Source: Marinomonas sp. CT5 (GTDB lineage: Bacteria; Pseudomonadota; Gammaproteobacteria; Pseudomonadales; Marinomonadaceae). Taken from it: a stretch of DNA of 64,000 nt. Shown piece by piece: positions 1-8,211 of this stretch. The translations under genes and the position numbers were made by a program. Position 1 is the stretch's first letter. Every line of letters begins with the position of its first letter. The notes under the pieces were generated by a model, which was not told where the DNA came from, did no database searches, and saw only the letters and a list, made by a program, of their open reading frames with translations. The stretch covers positions 833,174 through 897,173 of the forward strand of contig NZ_CP025572.1 in assembly GCF_018336975.1 (NCBI RefSeq), written 5' to 3'.

Positions 1-258
1 TCTTTTGATTGTTTGAGCAGGTGTCTCTTTGGCTTTCGGGGATTTAGACATGGGTAGCCTCACTTTGGTAGACCAATCCATTTTGCCGTGTTTTCGAAGC
101 CAAGTCAGCACCGTTGATCGCCCTTGGATTCCATAGATTTTTTGAGCTTGCTTATAAGTCATGTCGCCTTTTTCGACGGCCATCACTATCTGTAATTTAA
201 AGCCCATTGTGTAGTCACGTTGAGTACGCTTGCGCTTGGTATTACTTGATGTCCCCAT
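1..258 (-). CDS. IS3-family transposase OrfA (partial, runs off left edge)
   Basis: Eighty-six codons without a stop read on the minus strand from an ATG at 258 to the edge of the window. The product begins MGTSSNTKRKRTQRDYTMGF, a basic leader. A helix-turn-helix region of the kind that binds IS ends follows (YKQAQKIYGIQGRSTVLTWL, about residues 39-58). OrfA proteins of the IS3 family have this arrangement and are normally joined to the DDE-type OrfB by programmed frameshifting; OrfB would lie to the left. The gene starts about 40 bases inside the terminal repeat at 298. The family is clear; the IS group cannot be fixed from this fragment. Confidence 0.8.
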   Translation of the reverse strand, partial: MGTSSNTKRKRTQRDYTMGFKLQIVMAVEKGDMTYKQAQKIYGIQGRSTVLTWLRKHGKMDWSTKVRLPMSKSPKAKETPAQTIKR

Positions 259-298
259 AATAGGTCTCCTAGGTGTAAACCTATTTCAGGACGGGACA
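1..298 (-). mobile_element. End of an IS3-family insertion sequence (partial)
   Basis: The left edge of the window is the beginning of an insertion sequence lying on the minus strand. Its terminus is at 298: read on the minus strand the element opens with TGTCCCGTCCTGAAATAGG, and an OrfA-type transposase gene starts about 40 bases inside. A TG-starting terminus followed closely by a basic helix-turn-helix OrfA is typical of the IS3 family. The other end, OrfB and any target duplication lie outside the window. The element sits directly beside a stranded terminator and a frameshifted gene, so this junction is a site of rearrangement. Confidence 0.8.
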
Positions 299-309
299 CA
301 ATGAACATG

Positions 310-343
310 AAAGCCTCGATGGGAAACTATCGGGGCTTTTTTT
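310..343 (+). terminator. Rho-independent terminator stranded beside the IS
   Basis: AAAGCCTCGAT and ATCGGGGCTTT pair around a short loop (310-339) and run into seven T residues (337-343), so the terminator acts on plus-strand transcription. No plus-strand gene ends before it in the window, because the insertion sequence begins only 12 bases upstream. It probably ended a gene now cut off from it by the IS, or one lying beyond the IS. Confidence 0.75.
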
Positions 344-466
344 GGTCCTGTCTTAAAGGGTTGCTGATAGTGTTTCTTTTTTAACTAAGGGTTCATATCT
401 GAGTAAATGTCTTTAAGCTCGCCGATACTCTTATTCAGTCATAATGACATGAAAATGGAGGAAACG

Positions 467-914
467 ATGAAGTTTATTGAAATCCATTCTGACCTGATAC
501 CAATATCACTTTTACTAGAGGCCGATCCTTGCGAGGAAAATGTACGTGCTTCTTTGCAGGGCTCAATTTGTTTTGCGGCCATTGAGGGAGAAGAGATTGT
601 TGGGGGCTTCTGTGGTTAAGTATTTTACAGAGGAGTGTGTGGAGATTTTAAATATGTCTGTTTGGCCTTCACATCAAGGTAAGGGAATTGGCTCTAAATT
701 ACTAGACTTTGTCTTATCGGAACTTAAAAAGCATAAGGTTAAGCGAGTTGAGTTAGGAACCGGTTGTTTTGGTTATCAATTGACCTATTATCAACGCGCA
801 GGTTTTCGAGTTGATTCTGTTGTCAAAGATTACTTTTTGGATCATTACTCAAAACCTATTTTTGAACAAGGTATCCAACATCAAGACATGCTACGTCTGT
901 ATATTAGGCTTTAG
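467..914 (+). pseudogene. GNAT-family N-acetyltransferase, frameshifted
   Basis: Two overlapping frames together encode one GNAT acetyltransferase of about 148 residues. The first starts at ATG 467 (GGAGG ribosome site at 457-461), reads MKFIEIHSDLIPISLLLEAD and stops at 619 just after EEIVGG. The second carries the rest, including the acetyl-CoA loop QGKGIGSKLL and the C-terminal YYQRAGFRVDSV. The break is at a run of five G at 602-606. With four G the reading becomes VGASVVKYF and joins the frames smoothly, which is what the family shows here. One extra G therefore disrupts the gene. It could be real decay, slippage-type on/off switching, or a sequencing error in the homopolymer. The substrate is unknown. 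Confidence 0.8.
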
Positions 915-936
915 AGGTTCTTAGGGGAAAGGCGTT

Positions 937-981
937 AAAAAACTAAGAAGTTACGAAGTTTACTGAATCATAACTTCTTAG
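937..981 (-). terminator. Terminator of the serine hydrolase gene
   Basis: CTAAGAAGTTA (943-953) and TAACTTCTTAG (971-981) form a perfect 11-base stem. On the minus strand it is followed by six T (942-937), just downstream of the hydrolase stop codon at 1008. Confidence 0.85.
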
Positions 982-1007
982 AAAGGGAGGCTTATCAAAA
1001 ATGCAGT

Positions 1008-2267
1008 TTAGTTAGCTGGTTTCCATTTAGCGGCTGAATCAAAGAATTGTAGTGTCTCTGCTTCAGCAGCGTCCATTTGGTCTTGAGGGAAATAGCTCAT
1101 TTTAACAATGACAGTATTTTCATCTTGGTTCACGTAAATGAACTGACCTTGCAAACCGATTGCTGAATAAGCGTTAGTATTTGGCATCGTCCACCACTGA
1201 TAACCGTACCCACCCATTTTCGGATCTTCTTTATCAACAGGTGTTGTAGACAGTTTTACCCATTCTGGGGAAACGATTTGTTTGCCATTAATCTTGCCGT
1301 TATGCAGCATCATCTGACCGACACGTGCATAGTCACGTGCTGTTGCGTTGAAGCCTGCACCAGTGAATTCTCGGCCAACACCAGGTTGACCATCCATGAT
1401 GAAGAAGCCGTTTGATTCAGCGCCTATTGGTTCCCATAGATGTTGTGCCATGTAAGAAGCGACATTGCTACCGCCACTAACACGTTCTAATAAAAGCCCT
1501 AAAACCGCAGTATCAATGGTCTTATAAGCCCAAAAAGTGCCTGGTTCATGGCTTCGCTTGATGGTTTTTGCTGGTTCAACAAAGCGTGCAACGTTTTTCA
1601 CCAAGGCTAAAATATGGTTTTTAGCGGCGACACCAGGGTTGGCAAAGTCATAACGCTCTTCATAGTCGACACCGGATTTCATGGCAAGAATTTGGCGAAT
1701 GGTCACGCCCTTATAGGCACCTTCAGATAATTCCGGTAAATAAGTGGTGATGTCGTCATCAAGGGACTTAATTCGACCTTCTTGAAGCGCAACACCCACT
1801 AAGATGGAAACCATAGATTTGGTCATCGACCAACCCATGAAGTGCGTGTCTTGATTAGAGTTATTGCGATAATTTTCATAAACGATTTTGTCATCTTTAA
1901 TGATGATCATCGCATTGGTGTATGTTCTGTCTAAAAACTGCTCTGGCGTATAGCTCTTACCTTCATACTGATAGGTAAAGTCTAGTGGCTGATCATTGTG
2001 AATAAATGGGGTGACGTTGCCTGAATGGCCGACTTGGCGAGTGGTAAACAATGTGTCCATTGAACGAAATGTCAGTGTGTTCACGTCGCCATCAAGCATG
2101 GCCCAGCGTAGATTTTGTATAGCAATTGGCACTTCCGATTTAGGCCCTACAGCCGCTACTAATGGATCGACTTCCGAAACCGCTTGAGCGGCCATGGGTA
2201 AGATAGCAATAGAAGACAGTAAGCTGGCATTGATAAAACATTGCACGGTTTTTATTTTTTTTAGCAT
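1008..2267 (-). CDS. Serine hydrolase, beta-lactamase class C / NylB-like family
   Basis: A secreted or periplasmic serine hydrolase of 419 residues with the class C beta-lactamase/esterase fold. The chosen start (ATG ending at 2267) follows an AAGAGAG ribosome site and gives a clean signal peptide (MLKKIKTVQCFINASLLSSI to about Ala29); an upstream in-frame start would bury it. The SxxK nucleophile is S147-M-T-K150 and the second catalytic motif is Y248-K-T. A late GLQGQFIYV segment matches the oligopeptide/6-aminohexanoate-dimer hydrolase branch (NylB/EstB) better than true AmpC, so amide or ester hydrolysis is more likely than antibiotic resistance. The LuxR-type regulator lies directly upstream on the same strand and may control it. 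The substrate is not predictable. Confidence 0.8.
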   Translation of the reverse strand: MLKKIKTVQCFINASLLSSIAILPMAAQAVSEVDPLVAAVGPKSEVPIAIQNLRWAMLDGDVNTLTFRSMDTLFTTRQVGHSGNVTPFIHNDQPLDFTYQYEGKSYTPEQFLDRTYTNAMIIIKDDKIVYENYRNNSNQDTHFMGWSMTKSMVSILVGVALQEGRIKSLDDDITTYLPELSEGAYKGVTIRQILAMKSGVDYEERYDFANPGVAAKNHILALVKNVARFVEPAKTIKRSHEPGTFWAYKTIDTAVLGLLLERVSGGSNVASYMAQHLWEPIGAESNGFFIMDGQPGVGREFTGAGFNATARDYARVGQMMLHNGKINGKQIVSPEWVKLSTTPVDKEDPKMGGYGYQWWTMPNTNAYSAIGLQGQFIYVNQDENTVIVKMSYFPQDQMDAAEAETLQFFDSAAKWKPAN

Positions 2268-2377
2268 GTTCGTCTCTCTTATTTTATTAACGTTTAGATT
2301 GGAAATTGTTTTCCTACAAAACAAATAATGAGGACTTTATCTAGACTTGTCATATCCCAAATAGGATAAAAAAAAGC

Positions 2378-3556
2378 TTATAAGGGCCTGATTTCGTGCA
2401 ATAGACGATCATTTTCTAATTGATTTACATGAGGAAGAATCGATGACCAAAGCGCTTTAACCAACTCAGGCTGACGTGTAACGCCCATTTTAGAGAAAAT
2501 ACTTTTTAATTGTATGCGTGCTGTGCCAACAGAGATGCCTTTATCACTGGCGTACTCTGTTAGGGTAAAACCATTGGCTAATGCGCTAGCCAATTTCACT
2601 TCTGCTGGAGTCAGCCCAAATAAACGTCCGATATTGGGATCTGAAAGTGCCATTTCATTTTGATTATTAGACAGAAACAGAGCAAAAGTGAGTGGCTGTT
2701 TTGATTGCATTAAATGAATCGACTGGGTGGATGTAATCGGGGTGATTAAAAGTTGTATAGGGCAAGATTGATATTCACCAATGATGGAAAGTGGGTAAGA
2801 AGAGCACTCAGTTGAAGAAAGCGTTTGTTGTAGTAATTGGAAAAAGTTATCTCGATCTACTTTGTGATGAAAACGTAATTCTTTATCAATTAGATCTAGA
2901 TAGTCGACTTCCTCAATAATGCTAACCGCACTGTTATTGTGCCAACTGACTTTACCATATTGATTAATTAGCATCATACCAATGGTCAGTTTGTCTGTTG
3001 TTTGCTGAATGACAGTGTTACTGGCTAACAATGCCTGAAATTGATCATGTAACAGAATAGTTTGTTGTATATGCGGGGCCAGTGATTGTAGGAGTTGTTC
3101 GATTTTTATATCAAATCGTCGAGAGTCACCATGTTTGCGATGGGCAATTAAGTTGAAACAGCGATTTGGTGATATTCTAAGTTCTAATGAGATGGCCAAA
3201 CCTAAACCGGCCATAGCAAGTCTTTTCTGAAAGCTTTGGTATCTTGAACAGCTATTGGAAAAGAGTTCTTCGTCACGAACAATGCTTAGACTATCAGTAA
3301 AGTCATAACTAAGACGTGGGTTGTCGCAATTATTGACCCATTTATCATGAAGTTCGGCATTGATGATTGATTGGGAGTCGCGCATTAAGAAGACTTCAGA
3401 GACATCGCCATCATCTGATAATTCATATATTTGCACGGCAACGCTTTCAACTTCTAATATTTCACGTAGCTCATCAAGAATACTGGTCCATCGTTGCGGA
3501 TGCTGGGCACAACTGTAAACCTTTGGCAAAAGTTGATTTAAAAAACTTTCAATCAT
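2378..3556 (-). CDS. LuxR-family helix-turn-helix transcriptional regulator
   Basis: A 392-residue regulator with a C-terminal LuxR/GerE DNA-binding domain (about residues 315-370; FGLTPAEVKLASALANGF, then the helix ISVGTARIQLKSIFSKMGV). The N-terminal 300 residues look like a PAS/GAF-type sensory region without recognisable ligand residues. The start was set at 3556 because GGAGG lies 7-8 bases upstream; a longer frame to 3676 lacks this. It sits about 110 bases upstream of the serine hydrolase and points the same way, so it is a plausible activator of that gene. There is no receiver domain, so it is not a two-component response regulator. Confidence 0.8.
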   Translation of the reverse strand: MIESFLNQLLPKVYSCAQHPQRWTSILDELREILEVESVAVQIYELSDDGDVSEVFLMRDSQSIINAELHDKWVNNCDNPRLSYDFTDSLSIVRDEELFSNSCSRYQSFQKRLAMAGLGLAISLELRISPNRCFNLIAHRKHGDSRRFDIKIEQLLQSLAPHIQQTILLHDQFQALLASNTVIQQTTDKLTIGMMLINQYGKVSWHNNSAVSIIEEVDYLDLIDKELRFHHKVDRDNFFQLLQQTLSSTECSSYPLSIIGEYQSCPIQLLITPITSTQSIHLMQSKQPLTFALFLSNNQNEMALSDPNIGRLFGLTPAEVKLASALANGFTLTEYASDKGISVGTARIQLKSIFSKMGVTRQPELVKALWSSILPHVNQLENDRLLHEIRPL

Positions 3557-3865
3557 GGTGGCCTCCGTGTATTTACACAGGTGGTAGGTGCCAGTAGTTT
3601 CTTCACCTAGGAGAAGTCTACAGTCAATAACAAGATGATGACGGTATTTCCATAAGTGTAAATCGCATTTTGGCACTCTAATTATTATTTTAGGGGCGAT
3701 TTGATTAGAAGATACATTAGTAAACTATTAAATAGAAGTATTGTTTACACAACAAACTATTTATATTTTAGATTGTTTTCATTTTGTATTTTGATCATTC
3801 TTTCACCAGCTAGATAACATCTTGTTATTGCAATAATTTTCTGTTCTTAATGGTATTCGATGATA
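3557..3865. other. Intergenic stretch upstream of the LuxR-type regulator
   Basis: About 310 bases that are very AT-rich from 3680 to 3850. They must hold the promoter of the LuxR-type regulator, but I could not single out -35/-10 boxes confidently. No RNA gene or operator palindrome was seen. Confidence 0.5.
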
Positions 3866-3901
3866 AAAGCCCTCGGTCTTTGCATGCAGGTCGAGGGCTT
3901 T
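3866..3901 (-). terminator. Terminator of the DoxX gene
   Basis: AAAGCCCTCG (3866-3875) pairs with CGAGGGCTTT (3892-3901). Read on the minus strand the stem ends in four T and lies shortly after the doxX-like stop at 3928. Confidence 0.85.
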
Positions 3902-3927
3902 AGGTTACGTTCAGCTAAGCAAATAAT

Positions 3928-4368
3928 TTATTGGTTAGACATGGCTTTATCTATAGAGAATGAGCCGGCACCGCTGAATACTAAAGAGACAGCAATTACT
4001 AACAGTGTTAGGGCATATTCATAACCATTGTTTGCCATAAACAAACCATTTGATATGTGTACAGAGAAAATAGCCATTAGCATAGTAAAAGCAATGACGG
4101 CTGACGCAGGACGAACAAGCAAACCGATTACAAGTGCCAAACCGCCAAAGAATTCTGCGCTACCAGCTAAAAGCGCCATTAAATAGCCCGGTTCTAAACC
4201 AATGGATGCCATCCATTGACCCGTTCCTTCTAATCCATAACCACCAAATGCGCCAAACAGTTTTTGTGCACCGTGTGCCATTAAGATCAGGCCTACTGGA
4301 ATACGCAAAATAGTGCTCGCAATGCCAGAAGTTGTATTCGTTAGTGTTTGAATTAAAGATGATTTCAT
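3928..4368 (-). CDS. DoxX family membrane protein
   Basis: A 146-residue integral membrane protein of the DoxX family, with about four transmembrane segments. The signature PVGLILMAHGAQKLFGAFGG is near residues 25-44, followed by a conserved glutamate in AGSAEFFGGLALVIGLLV. Family members act in the cytoplasmic membrane in redox or thiol homeostasis, but the biochemical role of most is undefined. It is monocistronic, with its own terminator at 3866-3901, and its start follows an AAGG ribosome site. Nothing in the neighbourhood gives a specific function. Confidence 0.85.
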   Translation of the reverse strand: MKSSLIQTLTNTTSGIASTILRIPVGLILMAHGAQKLFGAFGGYGLEGTGQWMASIGLEPGYLMALLAGSAEFFGGLALVIGLLVRPASAVIAFTMLMAIFSVHISNGLFMANNGYEYALTLLVIAVSLVFSGAGSFSIDKAMSNQ

Positions 4369-4600
4369 TTCGCTTTACCTTAATGGTGGTTTTAGTTAAC
4401 TGTGTAGGCAATAGTATTCATGGTTATTGGACATACTGTTGTTTCTGCTTTTCATCCGCAGCTTCTCAATATTTTGCCTTTCATTTTATAAGGACGATCT
4501 AGAAAGCCAATTTGGATCATTTATCCGCAAAAAAGTAGCAGAGTTTGTTTTTGAGAGTGGTAGCGTGTTGTTATCTAAATAACAATAAGTAGGGTTGAGC

Positions 4601-5329
4601 ATGTCAAAAGCATTAATAGGAAAAGTGGCCGTTGTTACCGGTGGCGCGTCAGGAATAGGACTTGCGAGTGTGGAAGGTATGATTGCACAAGGCGCTCAGG
4701 TTGTTATTGTCGATCGTGATGATGTGGCCTTACAAGCTTTACAAGACAAGCATGGCGATGCCGTAATGACCTTGTCTGTGGATTTGTTGAATCCTGCTGA
4801 GTGCTCAACCATGGTCGCGAAGATTTTAGATAAGACCGAAGTCATCGATATTTTTCACGCCAATGCGGGGTTGTATGTTGGTGGTGATTTAGTCGATGCC
4901 GATAATGACGCGATAGATCGAATGCTGAATTTGAATATTAATGTGGTGATCAAGAACGTACGAGATGTTTTGCCGCATATGATAGAACGTGGCGTAGGGG
5001 ATATTTTAATAACCAGTTCCTTAGCGGGTCATTTTCCGACACCTTGGGAACCGGTTTATGCCTCGTCAAAATGGGCAATGAATTGTTTTGTACAAACAGT
5101 GCGTAGACAAGTCAGTCAACATGGCATTCGCGTCGGCTCGGTTTCTCCTGGTCCTGTGATTACCTCTTTATTATCTGATTGGCCAGCAGACAAACTTGCA
5201 GAAGCCAAAGCAAAAGGCAGCCTTATGGAAGCCAGCGATGTGGCGGAAGCTCTAATCTTTATGTTAACGCGTCCACGCCATGTAACGATTCGAGACGTGG
5301 TGATGTTGCCATCACAATTCGACCTATAG
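4601..5329 (+). CDS. Short-chain dehydrogenase, ribitol 2-dehydrogenase-like
   Basis: A 242-residue classical SDR oxidoreductase. The nucleotide-binding glycine motif TGGASGIG is at residues 13-20 and the catalytic YxxxK is Y153-ASS-K157, preceded by the serine in ILITSSLAGHF. HANAG replaces the usual NNAG. The C-terminal half (WEPVYASSKWAMNCF, RRQVSQHGIRVGSVSPGPV, VTIRDVVMLPSQFDL) resembles ribitol dehydrogenases such as RbtD, so a sugar alcohol is the likely substrate. ATG at 4601 was chosen with AGGG 7 bases upstream; a TTG two codons earlier is the alternative. No pentitol kinase or transporter lies beside it. It ends at its own terminator. Confidence 0.8.
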   Translation: MSKALIGKVAVVTGGASGIGLASVEGMIAQGAQVVIVDRDDVALQALQDKHGDAVMTLSVDLLNPAECSTMVAKILDKTEVIDIFHANAGLYVGGDLVDADNDAIDRMLNLNINVVIKNVRDVLPHMIERGVGDILITSSLAGHFPTPWEPVYASSKWAMNCFVQTVRRQVSQHGIRVGSVSPGPVITSLLSDWPADKLAEAKAKGSLMEASDVAEALIFMLTRPRHVTIRDVVMLPSQFDL

Positions 5330-5336
5330 CTAGAAG

Positions 5337-5372
5337 CCTTTGCACGACAACTTGCTTCGTGCAAAGGTTTTT
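5337..5372 (+). terminator. Terminator of the SDR gene
   Basis: CCTTTGCACGA (5337-5347) pairs with TCGTGCAAAGG (5357-5367), followed by five T. The stem also stands between this gene and the convergent MDR reductase ending at 5387. Confidence 0.85.
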
Positions 5373-5386
5373 CTATGTGTTAACCG

Positions 5387-6379
5387 TTATAACTTAACGA
5401 TCAACTTGCCAGTGTTTTTACCTTCAAACAGTAGGTTAATGCCACTGGTTGCGCTTTCAATCCCTTCAATGACGTGAGCACGGTACTGTAGCTCACCTTT
5501 ACTTAACATCGCGCCCAATGCTTGACCATATTCAGGAATACGATGGAAATGATCTGGCATAGTGAAGCCTTGGATAGTTAAACGGCGCTTAATGATGCCA
5601 ATCCAGCTTGGTCCAGGAGAGGCTTCTTCTTTTTGGTATTCGGCAATAAGACCACAAACGGCAATGCGCCCATGTGGATTCATGCGTTCAAAAATCGGCC
5701 CTTGAGCTACGCCGCCAGTGTTTTCAAAAAACAGATCGATACCGTTTGGTGTTGCTTGCGTGAGTTGCTCGACAAAATCCGCGTCTTTGTAATTAATCGC
5801 GTGATCGAAGCCCAACTCCTTGGTTAACCATTGGCATTTATCATCAGAACCCGCCACACCAATGACAGTTAGACCAAGGTTTTTCGCCATTTGCCCAACC
5901 AAAGAGCCGACAGAACCCGCTGCCGCTGTGACGATAAGTGTTTGACCCGCTTCAGGTTTAAGAACTTCGAATACACCGTGGTAGGCCGTGATGCCGGGTA
6001 GGGCAATGACGGACAAAATTGCTTCTGCTGGTAATTCTTTTGGAATCATATTGAGTCCATTGCCATCGCTAATAGCATACTCAGTGAGTCCCATAAGACC
6101 CATCACTCGTGAGCCAACAGGGAATTTCTCATTATTAGATTCGACAACTTCACCAATACCACTGGCACGCATGGTATCGCCTAATTTAACTGGTGGGATA
6201 TAGCTGTTCTCATCAGGGCTCATCCAACCACGCATGGCCGGATCTAATGAAATGTGAGAAAGCTTAACGAGTACTTCGCCTTCTTTTGGCGTTGGAATGT
6301 CTTGGGTGACAATGTTAAAGACATCTTCAGTAATTTTTAAATCTGGGCGTTTTATCAATTTTATGGAACGGTAAGACAT
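5387..6379 (-). CDS. NADP-dependent oxidoreductase, zinc-free MDR (CurA/leukotriene-reductase-like)
   Basis: A 330-residue medium-chain reductase. The dinucleotide-binding motif AAAGSVG is at residues 152-158, after the N-terminal GroES-like domain with the family signature SLDPAMRGWM (about 44-53). There are no zinc-binding cysteines. This matches the leukotriene B4 dehydrogenase / CurA / alkenal reductase branch, which reduces the C=C bond of enones with NADPH in the cytosol. The start has no competing upstream ATG. It converges on the SDR gene, and the MocR-like regulator lies just upstream on the same strand (start 7904, stop 6486, gap 106 bases), though co-transcription is uncertain. Confidence 0.85.
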   Translation of the reverse strand: MSYRSIKLIKRPDLKITEDVFNIVTQDIPTPKEGEVLVKLSHISLDPAMRGWMSPDENSYIPPVKLGDTMRASGIGEVVESNNEKFPVGSRVMGLMGLTEYAISDGNGLNMIPKELPAEAILSVIALPGITAYHGVFEVLKPEAGQTLIVTAAAGSVGSLVGQMAKNLGLTVIGVAGSDDKCQWLTKELGFDHAINYKDADFVEQLTQATPNGIDLFFENTGGVAQGPIFERMNPHGRIAVCGLIAEYQKEEASPGPSWIGIIKRRLTIQGFTMPDHFHRIPEYGQALGAMLSKGELQYRAHVIEGIESATSGINLLFEGKNTGKLIVKL

Positions 6380-6485
6380 ATCAAATATTCCTCTTCATGT
6401 TTATACAGCTAGTTTGGGCTTTTTTTATTGATCTAAAGGTTAGGATTAAAGGAGTAATTGTGCAATTTCCCTCAAGCTATCTTGT

Positions 6486-7904
6486 CTAAGGTTTAGTGGA
6501 AGAGTTGATTAACTCACATAAACGGATTAATTGTTGATAAGTACTGTATTTATCCCCAGTATTTTCGAGTGGCCAGCCACAGTTGATACGGAAGCAGTCG
6601 TGATAAAAATCATGGGTGCTAAAACATGCGCCGCTGCGGATGTCGATACCTTGCTTGTTGGCTTCTTTTTCAAGCTGTAGCGCATTAAGACTGGGGATTT
6701 GTACCCAAAGGACAATACCGCCTTGTGGTGCGCTAATTTTGGCATTGCTGGGTAAATGTTCGATCAAAAATTGCTGATAACTGTGGATGTGTTGGTTCAA
6801 CACTGTGCGTATTCTATTCACATGGGAGCGATATTCCCCCGTGTTAATAAATTCTGCCAAACAAGTCTGTATAAGCCCATTCACACCAAAGCTGGTTAAG
6901 GCGTGTTGATTAAGATAAGACGATAAATATCGTCCTGGAAGACACCAGCCAAGCCGCAATCCCGCCGCCAAGGTTTTAGAAAAAGAACCGCACCAAATCA
7001 CAAAGCCTTCTTTATCCCAATATTTTGCTGGCAGAGATTGTTGCTTCTGGTGACCTAATTCGAAATAGACGTCGTCTTCTATCATGGGCGTTTGGTATTG
7101 CGCGGCGAGTTTGGCTAGCGCTTGTTTTTGTTCAATAGGCAGCGTCATGCCGGTGGGATTCATATTTGATGTACTGAACAGAGAAGCTTTGATCAAGCCT
7201 TGTTGTAATAAGGTTTCTAAGTGGTCTAAATCCAAGCCATTATCGTGAATAGGGATCTCAATCACTTTGCGGGAAAGGGCGCTGAGCAAATCGAGCAAGC
7301 CACTAAAACAAGGAGAGCTTATGGCAATGGTATCACCTTCTTTGGTAACGCTTTCGACGGCCAGTCTTACCGCATCAATACACCCATTGGTAATCACAAA
7401 GTCGGCTGCCGAAAAGGCTAGGTTATAGTGGCGTAAATGTTCCGCAAGGGCTTTTCTAAGACCTTGATCACCTTGTGTTTCAGGGTATTGAAAAAGATGA
7501 TTTCCCGCTCTGCGTGTCACGCGTTTGATGTTGCGCTGAAGAGCGACGCTCGGCTGTAAACTTGGCGAAATCATCGAAGTGCCAAGCGGGCTAAAAAGTG
7601 ATGAAGCTGGATTGTAGCCATTTAAAGGGGCAAAGCGTTTGGGGTCTCTTTGTTCAATGCTTTTGATGTCTAGACTTGGAAAGCTGGTTGTTTCTATTTG
7701 GTTGGCAACAAAATACCCTGACTGAGGTTGCGCATAAATCCAACCGGTTTGTTGAAGATAGTCATAGGTTTTTGTGGCAGTTGTCATGCTGACTTGATGC
7801 TGCTTTGCCATGGCTCTTAATGCAGGTAAACGACTTCCCACAGGTAATCTCTGCGCTTGTATGTCGTCGATAAAATGTTGAGCCAAAGTTTTATAAAGCG
7901 CCAT
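6486..7904 (-). CDS. MocR/PdxR-type GntR regulator with aminotransferase domain
   Basis: A 472-residue fusion of an N-terminal GntR winged helix (about 1-70; SRLPALRAMAKQHQVSMTT) to a fold-type I aminotransferase domain (about 100-465). The pyridoxal-phosphate lysine is K310 in CGSFSKTLAAGLRLGW, and SNMNPTGM and EDDVY are the usual cofactor-contact motifs. MocR proteins use bound PLP, free or as an aldimine, to control neighbouring genes, often a divergent transporter. Here the divergent neighbours are an EamA and an RhtB exporter, so these are the likely targets. The 300-base spacer between them holds the inverted-repeat cluster at 8004-8168. Confidence 0.85.
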   Translation of the reverse strand: MALYKTLAQHFIDDIQAQRLPVGSRLPALRAMAKQHQVSMTTATKTYDYLQQTGWIYAQPQSGYFVANQIETTSFPSLDIKSIEQRDPKRFAPLNGYNPASSLFSPLGTSMISPSLQPSVALQRNIKRVTRRAGNHLFQYPETQGDQGLRKALAEHLRHYNLAFSAADFVITNGCIDAVRLAVESVTKEGDTIAISSPCFSGLLDLLSALSRKVIEIPIHDNGLDLDHLETLLQQGLIKASLFSTSNMNPTGMTLPIEQKQALAKLAAQYQTPMIEDDVYFELGHQKQQSLPAKYWDKEGFVIWCGSFSKTLAAGLRLGWCLPGRYLSSYLNQHALTSFGVNGLIQTCLAEFINTGEYRSHVNRIRTVLNQHIHSYQQFLIEHLPSNAKISAPQGGIVLWVQIPSLNALQLEKEANKQGIDIRSGACFSTHDFYHDCFRINCGWPLENTGDKYSTYQQLIRLCELINSSTKP

Positions 7905-8003
7905 AGTCTCTCCAAAAATATTTCTTTCTCCTGAATTGTACTCTTATTTTTATTGAAAATTGAATCTGTGTTCTTTTTTGTTTTCTAGTGATACTAGCGG
8001 CAG

Positions 8004-8168
8004 TGTTGAGTCAGTGTGGTGCTTCCTCTCGAAACTAACGCCTACCTCAGGAATCACCACACTGACTCAACATAAGAGTTTATTGCGGTGCTGAGATAGG
8101 ACTATTTCAATAAACGCTATGTTTTTTACGAAACTAGTTCCTACCTCATCGAAACACGGCGTTTATTG
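8004..8168. repeat. Cluster of nested inverted repeats in the MocR/EamA spacer
   Basis: Three inverted repeats lie side by side. (1) An 18-base perfect pair at 8004-8021 and 8055-8072. (2) TTTATTG at 8079-8085 with CAATAAA at 8108-8114. (3) CAATAAACGC at 8108-8117 with GCGTTTATTG at 8159-8168. Repeats 2 and 3 share an arm, so they are mutually exclusive. The enclosed segments are related: GAAACTA...CCTACCTCA occurs inside 1 (8031-8049) and 3 (8130-8148), and a reverse-complement version (TGAGATAGGACTATTTC, 8092-8108) lies in 2. This looks like a small repeat family or an RNA that can switch between pairings. I do not recognise it. The divergent promoters presumably flank it within 7905-8211. 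Confidence 0.75.
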
Positions 8169-8211
8169 GAATGTTGTGGTGCTCACCAACTATTAGAAAA
8201 TTTAGGAACGA

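Noticed and set aside
1008..2267. Considered an antibiotic-resistance class C beta-lactamase
   Set aside because: SxxK is present but the motifs fit the NylB/EstB amide/ester hydrolase branch, and no KTG box typical of AmpC was seen.
8004..8168. Considered as an integron attC site or a known riboswitch
   Set aside because: No RYYYAAC/GTTRRRY pair, no integrase or cassette array, and none of the riboswitch cores I know; kept as an unassigned repeat.
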